Numbered from the stretch's first letter, positions 7,755 through 14,405 are shown. The stretch: 17,165 bases of DNA from Roseovarius sp. (GCA_007125415.1 SLDH01000181.1:1-17165); one strand, 5' to 3'. The notes: generated from the sequence alone by a model not told the origin. A program made the numbers and translations.

Positions 7755-7775
7755 TTCACTGTTCGAAAAATACTC
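7755..7775 (-). repeat. Intergenic 21-bp motif, copy 2
   Basis: Read on the minus strand it begins GAGTATTTTTCG and ends CAGTGAA. It lies between the convergent symporter and photolyase genes, in photolyase sense orientation. It matches the copy at 14324-14344 at 17 of 21 positions and immediately follows a GC-rich hairpin. Confidence 0.55.
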
Positions 7776-7784
7776 CCGCCGGAG
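7766..7784 (-). terminator. Rho-independent terminator candidate for the SDR/photolyase unit
   Basis: On the minus strand, CTCC-GGCG-GGAG (7784-7773) forms a short hairpin followed directly by TATTTTT (7772-7766). An alternative pairing is CGCC/GGCG at 7777-7787. The stem is short, so it would be weak. It lies about 110 bp past the photolyase stop. A separate 6-bp hairpin (CTGCGC/GCGCAG, 7872-7887) sits just after that stop but has no T-run. Confidence 0.45.
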
Positions 7785-7896
7785 GCGTCCTGCCGCAGCC
7801 GGCCAGCACGCCCCCGCTCCCCTGACGCGTCACGTCACCACCCGCACCGAGGCGCAGCCGAGATGACCGGCCTGCGCGCCAGCGCAGCCAATCAGG

Positions 7897-9426
7897 TCAG
7901 ACCACCTCGCCCGCATCAAGCCGGGCCAGCACCCGCTCAGCCCCCGCGAGCACCGCTTCGCGGCGCGCCTTGTCCATCCGGTCCCAGGTGCGGTACATGG
8001 TTCCCATCCGCGCATTGCGCTCAAGGCGGCTCCGGTGACGCCAAAGGAAATGCCAGTAGAGCAGGTTGAACGGGCAGGCCGTCTCGCCCGTCTTGTCCTT
8101 CACCGAATAGCTGCAATTCCTGCAATAATCCGACATCCGGTCGATGTAATTGCCGGAACTGACATAGGGCTTGCTGGCGATGATCCCGCCATCGGCGAAC
8201 TGGCTCATCCCCGCCACATTGGGGGCCTCCACCCATTCGAACGCATCCGCATATACCGCCAGATACCACTCCTGCACGCGGGCAGGGTCCACCCCGGCCA
8301 GAAGCGCGAAATTGCCGGTGACCATCAGGCGCTGGATGTGATGCGCATAGGCCTCGTCGCGGGTCTGGGCCACGGCCTGCGCCATGCAGTGCATGCCCGT
8401 CTCGGCCCCCCAATACATCGCCGGCAGCGCCGCCTCGTGCTCCAGCGCATTTCGCGCCGAGTAGCGCGGCCCTTCGCGAAAGTAGATGCCGCGCATGTAT
8501 TCGCGCCAGCCGATGATCTGGCGGATGAAGCCTTCCGCGGCATTGATCGGCACGTCGCCTGCCTTCCACGCCTCTTCCACCCGCTGGCACACCTCCATGG
8601 GCGACAGCAGGCCGATATTGATGTAAGGCGACAGAACCGAATGGTGCAGAAAGCGGTCGCCCGTCAGCATCGCATCCTGATAATCGCCGAACCCCGCCAG
8701 CAGGTTCTTCACGAAATGATCGAGCGCGCGCCGCGCCTGTGTGCGCGTCACCGCGAACCAGAAAGGGCACAGGCGGCCGAAATTGTTACCGAAACGGCGC
8801 GCGACCAGATCCAGCACCTCTTCGGTGATGGCATCGGGGGTGAACTGCATCGGCTCGGCACGCAGCAGATCATCCCTGGCCGGCTTGCGATTGTCATGGT
8901 CGTAGTTCCACTTCCCGCCCGCCGGTTTCTCCCCCTCCATCATCAGCCCGGTCTTGCGCCGCATCTCCCGGTAGAAATATTCCATCCTGAGATCCTTGCG
9001 CCCCTCGGCCCAGGCGTCGAACTCTTCTTGCGATGCGATGAAGCGATCATCGGGCAGGAAGGACACGGTGAGCGGCGCAGCTTCCAGCGCCTCGATCAGC
9101 CGCCATTCTCCCGGCCGCGTCACCAGCACCTCACTTGTGCCATGTGCCTGACCGCGCCGCATCAACTCGCCCACGATGGACCGGCTGGCCTCCGGGTCAT
9201 CAAGCCGCGTATAGGCAAGCTGCCAGCCATCTTCAGTCAGTTCTTCGGCGAAATGGCGCATGGCCGACAGGACCAGCGCGATCTTCTTGGGGTGATGCGG
9301 CACATAGCCCGCCTCATCCGACACTTCCGCCATGACGATCAGGTCAGTCTCCCGGTCCGCCGCACGCAGCGCCGAAAGATCAGCGCTCAACTGATCCCCC
9401 AGCACGAGGATCATCCGCTTCACCAC
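7897..9426 (-). CDS. FeS-BCP cryptochrome/photolyase family protein, likely prokaryotic (6-4) photolyase
   Basis: Repairs UV photoproducts in DNA using light, FAD and an iron-sulfur cluster; 509 aa, close to Agrobacterium PhrB. The N-terminal Rossmann-like antenna domain opens ILVLGDQLS. The C-terminal helical FAD domain carries four cysteines, C347, C435, C438 and C451, with exactly the spacing of the PhrB 4Fe-4S ligands (C350, C438, C441, C454 from memory). With the same offset of three, H363 matches PhrB H366 near the lesion, and W339 and W387 match its electron-transfer tryptophans. The start is likely the GTG at 9426, because GGGGGAGG lies 7 nt upstream. GTG at 9423 (a GTGA overlap with the SDR stop) and ATG at 9414 are alternatives. 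Translation is probably coupled to the upstream SDR gene. The GC-rich 3' flank has a terminator-like hairpin. Confidence 0.95.
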   Translation of the reverse strand: MVKRMILVLGDQLSADLSALRAADRETDLIVMAEVSDEAGYVPHHPKKIALVLSAMRHFAEELTEDGWQLAYTRLDDPEASRSIVGELMRRGQAHGTSEVLVTRPGEWRLIEALEAAPLTVSFLPDDRFIASQEEFDAWAEGRKDLRMEYFYREMRRKTGLMMEGEKPAGGKWNYDHDNRKPARDDLLRAEPMQFTPDAITEEVLDLVARRFGNNFGRLCPFWFAVTRTQARRALDHFVKNLLAGFGDYQDAMLTGDRFLHHSVLSPYINIGLLSPMEVCQRVEEAWKAGDVPINAAEGFIRQIIGWREYMRGIYFREGPRYSARNALEHEAALPAMYWGAETGMHCMAQAVAQTRDEAYAHHIQRLMVTGNFALLAGVDPARVQEWYLAVYADAFEWVEAPNVAGMSQFADGGIIASKPYVSSGNYIDRMSDYCRNCSYSVKDKTGETACPFNLLYWHFLWRHRSRLERNARMGTMYRTWDRMDKARREAVLAGAERVLARLDAGEVV

Positions 9427-10085
9427 GGCACGACCTCCCCCTGCCAGTCAAGGAACTGCCCGGTCTGTGCCGGTGTCAGCCCGTCCAGCACCCTGAGCAG
9501 GTTGCGCGCGGCCTCCGCAGGCGCCACGGCCGGATGTCGGCCGAGATATTTCTCGGTAAAGGGCGTCGCGACGGTGCCCGGATGCAACGCCACGCAGATC
9601 GATTGCCCATGCGTGCGGGAAAGTTCGATCGCGCCGGAATGGATCATCTGGTTGAGCGCCGCCTTGGCGGTGCGATAGGCGTACCAGCCGCCCAGGCGGT
9701 TGTCGCCGATGGAGCCCACCCGCGCCGACAGCGCCGCGAAGATCGCGCGCCGATCACGTGGCAGGAGCCGGGATGCATGTTTCAGGATCAGCGACGGCCC
9801 GATGCAGTTGAGCATGAACTGATCCAGCATCGCCTTCGGCGTCACCTCGCGCAGGCTCTTTTCAGGCTTGGATCCGTCGATTCCGAGCGCCCCCGTCGCC
9901 ACGAAGATCAGATCGAACGGACCCTCGAGCGGATCAAGCGCCGCCGCCACCGACGCCTCATCCGTCACATCCAGCCCCTGCCCGCTGCGCGACACCGCCG
10001 TCACTGCCACGCCGCGCGCGCCCAAGGCAGCGGAAAGCGCCCGTCCGATTCCGCCCGACGCCCCGATGAGAAGTGCATTTTCCAT
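9420..10085 (-). CDS. SDR family oxidoreductase (C-factor-like)
   Basis: A 221-residue short-chain dehydrogenase/reductase. GASGGIG at 8-14 is the dinucleotide-binding glycine motif. Catalytic-type residues are S120 (ALSARVGS) and Y137/K141 (YRTAK), with N93 in MLNCIGP completing a likely tetrad. The length and the LHPGTVATPF segment after the active site resemble the C-factor (CsgA-like) subgroup; the substrate is unknown. The ATG at 10085 has GAGG immediately before it rather than at normal spacing, so its initiation signal is poor. Its stop (9420-9422) lies inside the start region of the photolyase gene, so the two form one translationally coupled unit. The pairing suggests, without proving, a role in light or oxidative stress. 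Confidence 0.92.
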   Translation of the reverse strand: MENALLIGASGGIGRALSAALGARGVAVTAVSRSGQGLDVTDEASVAAALDPLEGPFDLIFVATGALGIDGSKPEKSLREVTPKAMLDQFMLNCIGPSLILKHASRLLPRDRRAIFAALSARVGSIGDNRLGGWYAYRTAKAALNQMIHSGAIELSRTHGQSICVALHPGTVATPFTEKYLGRHPAVAPAEAARNLLRVLDGLTPAQTGQFLDWQGEVVPW

Positions 10086-10152
10086 CCTCGGGACGTAGCC
10101 GCGGGCTGCCCTCCGTCAAGCATCGCTCACAGCCGCCTCATGGCCCGGCAGG

Positions 10153-10191
10153 GGCCGTGCGCAAAGGCCGTGTGCAAAGGCCGTGGCGCAG
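10153..10191. repeat. Three tandem copies of a 13-bp unit
   Basis: GGCCGTGCGCAAA (10153-10165), GGCCGTGTGCAAA (10166-10178) and the diverged GGCCGTGGCGCAG (10179-10191) are head to tail. They are followed by a fragment ACCGTGGCAG. The array lies 68 bp before the SDR start codon on one side and 39 bp before the candidate leuA -35 on the other. It may be a slippage product or a set of protein-binding sites. Confidence 0.6.
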
Positions 10192-10229
10192 ACCGTGGCA
10201 GCGCCCGCCCGGCCCGATGAATTGAGGGG

Positions 10230-10258
10230 TTTTCATCGCCACTCACTGCCTCTATGCT
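10230..10258 (+). promoter_or_regulatory. Sigma70-like promoter candidate for leuA
   Basis: TTTTCA (10230-10235) and TATGCT (10253-10258) are spaced 17 bp apart and match the -35 and -10 consensus at 4/6 each. Transcription would begin near 10265, just before the leader frame and about 175 bp ahead of the leuA start. That distance is what a leader-controlled operon would need. Confidence 0.4.
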
Positions 10259-10265
10259 GTGCGCC

Positions 10266-10352
10266 ATGAGAAAATCGCAGCATATCCAGCCGGTCAGGTG
10301 CCCGATGGGGCGCAGCGCTGCTGCATGCGGTCTCCTCCTAAGCCGCCTCTGA
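10266..10352 (+). CDS. Putative leucine leader peptide of leuA (28 codons, or 15 from an inner start)
   Basis: A short frame ends in the codons CTC CTC CTA AGC CGC CTC TGA, giving LLLSRL; four of its last six residues are Leu. The ATG at 10305 is preceded by AGGTG at 4 nt spacing and would make MGRSAAACGLLLSRL. The same frame is open back to an ATG at 10266, lying at the predicted transcription start, which would make 28 residues translated without a leader. The last two codons and the stop lie in the left arm of a 10-bp hairpin (10346-10381). A Leu run next to a hairpin just upstream of 2-isopropylmalate synthase is the classic layout of amino-acid attenuation. The peptide would have no function beyond the act of its translation. 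Confidence 0.5.
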   Translation: MRKSQHIQPVRCPMGRSAAACGLLLSRL

Positions 10353-10381
10353 GCGTGCCCCAGGGCGCGACCGCTCAGAGG
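10346..10381 (+). promoter_or_regulatory. Leader hairpin (putative attenuator) ahead of leuA
   Basis: CCTCTGAGCG (10346-10355) and CGCTCAGAGG (10372-10381) form a perfect 10-bp stem with a 16-nt loop. The loop itself can form GCC/GGC. Competing pairings exist: GGGGCGC (10307-10313) with GTGCCCC (10355-10361, one G-U pair), and GGCGCG (10364-10369) with CGCGCC (10392-10397). No T-run follows the stem, so it is not a standard rho-independent terminator. It could act through Rho, pausing or occlusion of downstream initiation. Confidence 0.5.
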
Positions 10382-10440
10382 ATGTGCCATCCGCGCCGTG
10401 ATGCCAGCTTAGGACCCATTTCCGACAGACGAGACCCGAC

Positions 10441-12033
10441 ATGACACACTCAGACAAAGACCGCGTTTCGCCAACGGCGAACAAAGACCGCGTCGTCATC
10501 TTCGACACCACCTTGCGCGACGGTGAACAAAGCCCGGGCGCCACCATGACCCACGAGGAAAAGCTGGAAATAGCCGAGTTGCTCGACGAGATGGGCGTGG
10601 ACATCATCGAAGCGGGCTTTCCCATCGCCTCCGAAGGGGATTTCAATGCCGTCACCGAGATCGCGAAGAACACGAAGAATGCCGTGATCTGCGGGCTCGC
10701 CCGCGCCAATCTGAAGGATATCGACCGCTGTTGGGACGCGGTGCGCCATGCCAGACGCCCGCGTATCCACACCTTTATCGGCACCTCCCCCCTGCACCGC
10801 GCCATTCCGAACCTCACGCAAGAGGAAATGGCCGAGCGCATTCACGAGACGGTCACCCATGCGCGCAACCTGTGCGACAACGTGCAATGGTCGCCCATGG
10901 ACGCCACGCGCACCGAATGGGATTATCTCTGCCGCGTTGTGGAGATCGCCATCAAGGCCGGTGCCACCACGATCAACATCCCCGACACGGTGGGCTACAC
11001 CGCGCCCGAGGAAAGCGCCGACCTGATCCGGCGGCTGATCGCCACGGTTCCGGGCGCGCAGGAGGTGGTCTTCGCCACTCATTGTCACAACGATCTCGGC
11101 ATGGCCACGGCCAATTCCCTCGCCGCCGTCGCGGGCGGTGCGCGCCAGATCGAATGCACGATCAACGGGTTGGGGGAGCGCGCGGGCAATACCGCGCTGG
11201 AAGAGGTGGTGATGGCCATGAAGGTGCGGGGCGATATCATGCCCTATCACACCGGCATCGACACCACGAAGATCATGAATATCTCGCGCCGGGTGGCCAG
11301 CGTCTCAGGGTTCAACGTGCAGTTCAACAAGGCCATCGTCGGCAAGAACGCCTTCGCCCATGAAAGCGGCATCCATCAGGACGGGATGCTCAAGAACGCC
11401 GAAACCTTCGAGATCATGCGCCCCGAGGATGTGGGCCTGACCGAAACCAACATCGTCATGGGCAAGCATTCGGGACGTGCCGCCTTGCGGTCCAAGCTCA
11501 AGGATCTGGGTTTCGATCTGGCCGACAACCAGTTGGCCGATGTCTTCGTGCGCTTCAAGTCGCTCGCCGACCGCAAGAAGGAAATCTATGACGAGGATCT
11601 CATCGCCCTTGTCAGCGCAGGGGCCGATCCTGCAAATGATCACTTGCAAATCACATCGCTGCAGGTCGCGTGCGGGACCGATGGTCCGGCGCAAGCGACC
11701 CTTGTGATGCGCGTGGGCGAGACCGAGCAAAGCGCCACGGCGCGCGGCGACGGCCCGGTCGATGCCAGTTTCAAGGCGGTGCGCGCCTTGCATCCCAATG
11801 ATGCGCATCTGTCGCTCTACCAGGTGCATGCGGTGACCGAAGGCACCGATGCACAAGCCACCGTTTCGGTCCGACTGGAAGACGCGGGCATGATTGCCGT
11901 CGGCCAGTCCGCCGATACCGACACGGTGGTCGCCTCGGCGCGGGCCTACGTGAACGCGCTCAACCGTCTGCATGCGCGCCGCGGCAAGACCGGCAGCAAT
12001 GCGCGGGAAATCAGCTATAAGGATGTCTCGTGA
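10441..12033 (+). CDS. leuA: 2-isopropylmalate synthase
   Basis: Catalyses the first committed step of leucine synthesis: acetyl-CoA plus 2-oxoisovalerate gives 2-isopropylmalate. It is a 530-aa cytoplasmic enzyme. The catalytic TIM barrel (about 17-290) has FDTTLRDGEQSPG, with R26 and D27 in the active site. The metal-binding HCH is at 214-216 in THCHNDLGMA, followed by NGLGERAGN. A linker with HESGIHQDGMLKN leads to the C-terminal leucine-binding LeuA dimer domain (about 395-510), so feedback inhibition by leucine is expected. The length matches the bacterial LeuA type 1 class. The ATG at 10441 has only a weak GACGAGA upstream. A putative leucine leader and hairpin precede it. Its stop overlaps the start of the antiporter gene by four bases. 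Confidence 0.97.
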   Translation: MTHSDKDRVSPTANKDRVVIFDTTLRDGEQSPGATMTHEEKLEIAELLDEMGVDIIEAGFPIASEGDFNAVTEIAKNTKNAVICGLARANLKDIDRCWDAVRHARRPRIHTFIGTSPLHRAIPNLTQEEMAERIHETVTHARNLCDNVQWSPMDATRTEWDYLCRVVEIAIKAGATTINIPDTVGYTAPEESADLIRRLIATVPGAQEVVFATHCHNDLGMATANSLAAVAGGARQIECTINGLGERAGNTALEEVVMAMKVRGDIMPYHTGIDTTKIMNISRRVASVSGFNVQFNKAIVGKNAFAHESGIHQDGMLKNAETFEIMRPEDVGLTETNIVMGKHSGRAALRSKLKDLGFDLADNQLADVFVRFKSLADRKKEIYDEDLIALVSAGADPANDHLQITSLQVACGTDGPAQATLVMRVGETEQSATARGDGPVDASFKAVRALHPNDAHLSLYQVHAVTEGTDAQATVSVRLEDAGMIAVGQSADTDTVVASARAYVNALNRLHARRGKTGSNAREISYKDVS

Positions 12034-13145
12034 AACTCAATGCCAGCAGGGCAGATGAGACCGCAGCAGATCACGTCACACCGATATGGACGATTGTCGT
12101 ACCGACTCTTGCACTGTTGCTTGTTCTCTCCGAGATCACGCTGTTCGGCGGTACGATTGCGGGGTGGATTGTCCCGATTGCGGCGGCATTGTTGTTTGCG
12201 ACCGTGTTTTCGGCAGTGCACCACGCCGAAACAGTGGCTCTCCGCATAGGCGAGCCGTTCGGGTCGATCCTTCTGGCCGTCGCGGTGACTGTGATCGAGG
12301 TATCGCTCATCGTGTCGTTGTTGCTGGCCGCACCCGCAGGCGAAAGCGCCATCGCGCGAGACACCGTCTTTGCGGCCATCATGATCACGCTGAATGGCAT
12401 TGTAGGATTATGCCTTGTGGCCGGCGGGGTGCGCTATCACGAAAGCGGGTTTCAGGCGCGCGCGGCGACATCCGCATTGGCGCTGCTCGGCACCGTGGCC
12501 GTTCTGGCGCTGATCTTGCCGAACTTCACGCTAGCCGTGTCCGGCCCCGTTTATGCAACCCCGCAGTTGGTTTTTGTCGCTGTCGTCTCGCTGGCTCTCT
12601 ACGCTCTCTTCCTTTACGTGCAGACGATCAGCCACCGGGACGACTTTCTGGATGCGATCGCGCCGGCGCATGTGCATGCTCCTCCCCGCCGACGCACGTT
12701 TCTCGGCGGGCTGGTCCTGCTGCCGGTTGCGCTGGTGGCCGTGGTTCTGCTTGCTGAAAGCCTCGCTCATCCGGTCGAAGTGGCGGTTGCAGGCGCGGGC
12801 CTGCCCGATGCCCTTGTGGGTGTGGCCATCGCCCTTGTCGTGTTGATGCCTGAAGGCGTGACCGCCTACAAGGCGGCGCGGTCCAACCGCGTGCAGACAA
12901 GCCTGAACCTCGCACTCGGCTCCGCGCTGGCCTCGATCTGCCTGACCATTCCAACGGTTGCCGTTCTATCGCTGATTATGGGGCAAACACTTATCCTTGG
13001 TCTTGACGCCGAGCATATCGTGCTGCTCGTGCTCAGCCTTTTCGTTGCAACCCTCACCCTGGCCACCGGGCGCACGACGGTGCTCCATGGCGGAATACAT
13101 CTGGTGATCTTCGCAGCCTTCATCACGCTGGCCGCGGTGCCCTGA
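12030..13145 (+). CDS. ChaA-family calcium/cation:proton antiporter
   Basis: A 371-residue integral membrane protein of the Ca2+:cation antiporter superfamily, about 11 hydrophobic segments. The first alpha-repeat contains HHAETVALRIGEPFG (64-78) and AVTVIEVSLIVSL, with E90 as the likely ion-binding acid. The second contains VVLMPEGVTAYKAARSNRVQTSLN, with E275, and LGSALASICLTIP. This pattern fits ChaA and related 'ionic transporter' proteins that expel Ca2+ (and sometimes Na+ or K+) in exchange for protons. A His/Arg-rich loop (AHVHAPPRRR) splits the two halves. The start is a GTG at 12030 in a GTGA overlap with the leuA stop, with AAGGAT about 6 nt upstream, so it is probably co-translated with leuA. 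Its first 250 bp use visibly more A/T-ending codons than leuA. Confidence 0.93.
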   Translation: MKLNASRADETAADHVTPIWTIVVPTLALLLVLSEITLFGGTIAGWIVPIAAALLFATVFSAVHHAETVALRIGEPFGSILLAVAVTVIEVSLIVSLLLAAPAGESAIARDTVFAAIMITLNGIVGLCLVAGGVRYHESGFQARAATSALALLGTVAVLALILPNFTLAVSGPVYATPQLVFVAVVSLALYALFLYVQTISHRDDFLDAIAPAHVHAPPRRRTFLGGLVLLPVALVAVVLLAESLAHPVEVAVAGAGLPDALVGVAIALVVLMPEGVTAYKAARSNRVQTSLNLALGSALASICLTIPTVAVLSLIMGQTLILGLDAEHIVLLVLSLFVATLTLATGRTTVLHGGIHLVIFAAFITLAAVP

Positions 13146-13150
13146 GCCAT

Positions 13151-13214
13151 GCATGCCCGGATTGTCACGCGCGGTTCAGGACCGGAAGAACCGGCGCATG
13201 CCACAGCCGGGCAT
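13151..13214. terminator. Nested stem-loop between convergent chaA-like gene and meaB
   Basis: The inner stem pairs GCGCGGTTC (13169-13177) with GAACCGGCGC (13188-13197) through nine base pairs and one bulged G, with a 10-nt loop. An outer inverted repeat, ATGCCCGG (13153-13160) and CCGGGCAT (13207-13214), encloses it and reaches the meaB stop. It occupies most of the 68-bp convergent gap and could stop transcription from both sides, but neither flank has a T-run. Confidence 0.4.
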
Positions 13215-14197
13215 CATCGCGTGTCGATCCCGAGCTTCTCCAGCAGCGTCGCCGCGGCGGCAGTGGGTGTGACCCGGCTGGCGGCCACATCCGCACTTGC
13301 CTCCCGAAATGCCGCGCGCGCCTGCGGTGTCTCCAGCCGTGCCAGCAGGGCCTGCCGCACCTCCTGCTCGAACCAGTATTGCGCCTGCTCGGTCCGCCGC
13401 CGGTCGAAGAATCCGTTTTCCCGGCGCCATTCGGTCAGCGCCTGCATCTCTGCCCAGGCTGTCTTCAGCCCATCCTCCTCAAGCGCCGAGACCGTCATCG
13501 CCTTGGGAAACCCGTCCGGATCCTGTGGCCGCTTGCGCAACAGGCGCAGAGCCCCGGCGTAATCCGCGCAGGTCCGCTGGGCCGCCGCCTTCAGATCGCC
13601 ATCAGCCTTGTTGATGAGAATGATATCTGCCATCTCCATGATCCCGCGCTTGACACCCTGCAACTCATCCCCGCCCGCAGGCGCAAGAAGCAGAACGAAG
13701 ACATCCGACATTTCCGCGACCACCGTCTCCGACTGCCCGACCCCCACCGTCTCGATCAGAACGACGTCAAACCCCGCCGCCTCGCACAGGTTGACCGCCT
13801 CTCGCGTCCGCCGTGCGACACCACCCAGATGCGAGCGCGAGGGCGAGGGCCGGATAAACGCCTTCGGATCGCGGCTCAGCCGATCCATACGCGTCTTGTC
13901 GCCAAGGATGGAGCCACCCGATCGCGCCGAGCTCGGATCAACGGCAAGAACAGCAACCCGCAGCCCCTGCCCTGTCAGCATCATGCCGAAACTTTCGATG
14001 AAGGTGGATTTTCCCACACCCGGTGTGCCGCTCAACCCGATCCGCAAGGCTTGCCCATCGGCCTGCTTCAGGTGCTCGGCCAGCTCGGCCGCCTGCGCGC
14101 GATGGTCGGCACGGCTGCTCTCGATCAAGGTGATCGCACGCGCCAGCGCGCGCCGTTCGCCGGCCATGACGGCTGAGGAAAGCTGCTCGATATTCAT
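13214..14197 (-). CDS. meaB: Methylmalonyl-CoA mutase-associated GTPase MeaB
   Basis: A 327-aa cytoplasmic G3E-family P-loop GTPase that guards loading and repair of the B12 cofactor of methylmalonyl-CoA mutase; formerly annotated ArgK. Walker A is GTPGVGKST at 57-65. The following VDPSSARSGGSILGDKTRM (about 87-104) and IETVGVGQSE (148-157) are MeaB signatures. The guanine-specificity motif is NKAD at 196-199. A helical N-terminal arm and a C-terminal dimerisation region (about 255-327) are present, so the protein is full length. The ATG at 14197 has only a distant GAGG or close ACAGG upstream. Neither the mutase gene nor other propionate genes are in the window. It is convergent with the antiporter gene and divergent from hrpB. 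Confidence 0.96.
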   Translation of the reverse strand: MNIEQLSSAVMAGERRALARAITLIESSRADHRAQAAELAEHLKQADGQALRIGLSGTPGVGKSTFIESFGMMLTGQGLRVAVLAVDPSSARSGGSILGDKTRMDRLSRDPKAFIRPSPSRSHLGGVARRTREAVNLCEAAGFDVVLIETVGVGQSETVVAEMSDVFVLLLAPAGGDELQGVKRGIMEMADIILINKADGDLKAAAQRTCADYAGALRLLRKRPQDPDGFPKAMTVSALEEDGLKTAWAEMQALTEWRRENGFFDRRRTEQAQYWFEQEVRQALLARLETPQARAAFREASADVAASRVTPTAAAATLLEKLGIDTR

Positions 14198-14270
14198 GGC
14201 CTGTCACGCCTCGCGTAGTCTGCACGCCCAATTGACGCGTGATCAGCCGGCTTGTCCACCCCGACCTGGC

Positions 14271-14291
14271 TTCTTCTTGGGTCAAATACCC
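14271..14291 (-). repeat. Intergenic 21-bp motif, copy 3
   Basis: On the minus strand it begins GGGTATTTGACCC and ends AAGAAGAA, matching copy 1 (2680-2700) at 18 of 21 positions. It points toward meaB and is the mirror partner of copy 4, 32 bp away. Its GGGT/ACCC ends can fold on themselves. Confidence 0.55.
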
Positions 14292-14307
14292 AGAATCCGG
14301 CACCTGC

Positions 14308-14333
14308 CTCAGGACGTGCGTCTGAGTATTTTT
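14308..14333 (+). terminator. Terminator-like hairpin in the meaB/hrpB divergent gap
   Basis: CTCAG-G-AC (14308-14315) pairs with GT-CTGAG (14320-14326) around a GTGC loop, with one bulged G, and TATTTTT (14327-14333) follows. The form is that of a plus-strand intrinsic terminator. No plus-strand gene ends nearby: the closest upstream one stops at 13145, beyond the whole of meaB. It may belong to the repeated element around it, end antisense transcription, or terminate a small RNA. Confidence 0.4.
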
Positions 14334-14344
14334 GGCAAAATGAA
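14324..14344 (+). repeat. Intergenic 21-bp motif, copy 4
   Basis: It begins GAGTATTTTTGGC and ends AAAATGAA, matching the minus-strand reading of copy 2 (7755-7775) at 17 of 21 positions. It points toward hrpB, opposite to copy 3, with the hairpin at 14308-14326 between the two. Confidence 0.55.
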
Positions 14345-14405
14345 ACCTGTGCTCTGATCGCTCCGCGTTCTTTGCACCAGAGGCAAAATCATCGATAAGG
14401 CGGGC

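Larger units (their letters stand above)
10086..10440. other. 355-bp intergenic region upstream of leuA
   Basis: The gap between the divergent SDR and leuA genes holds, in order: a GC-rich part with a 13-bp tandem triplicate (10153-10191), a candidate promoter (10230-10258), a short Leu-rich leader frame (10266-10352) and a strong hairpin (10346-10381). These are listed separately. No longer gene is supported on either strand. Confidence 0.7.

Noticed and set aside
7755..7784. SOS (LexA) box near the photolyase gene
   Set aside because: The GTTC at 7761 has no second GTTC at the 7-nt spacing of the alphaproteobacterial box, and the site is at the 3' end of the gene.
7823..7832. Perfect palindrome TGACGCGTCA followed by a further half-site
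   Set aside because: It lies downstream of two convergent genes, where an operator is unlikely, and a 10-bp palindrome of this composition can arise by chance.
8035..9678. Long plus-strand open frame opposite the photolyase and SDR genes
   Set aside because: It is Arg/His-rich, as antisense frames of GC-rich genes are, spans two real genes and has no motif.
10127..10390. Minus-strand open frame in the leuA upstream region
   Set aside because: It has no ribosome site, low-complexity Arg/His/Ala content, and overlaps the repeat and leader structures.
14371..14387. Inverted repeat TTTGC/GCAAA just before hrpB
   Set aside because: Five base pairs around a 7-nt loop is too weak to call an operator or structure without conservation data.
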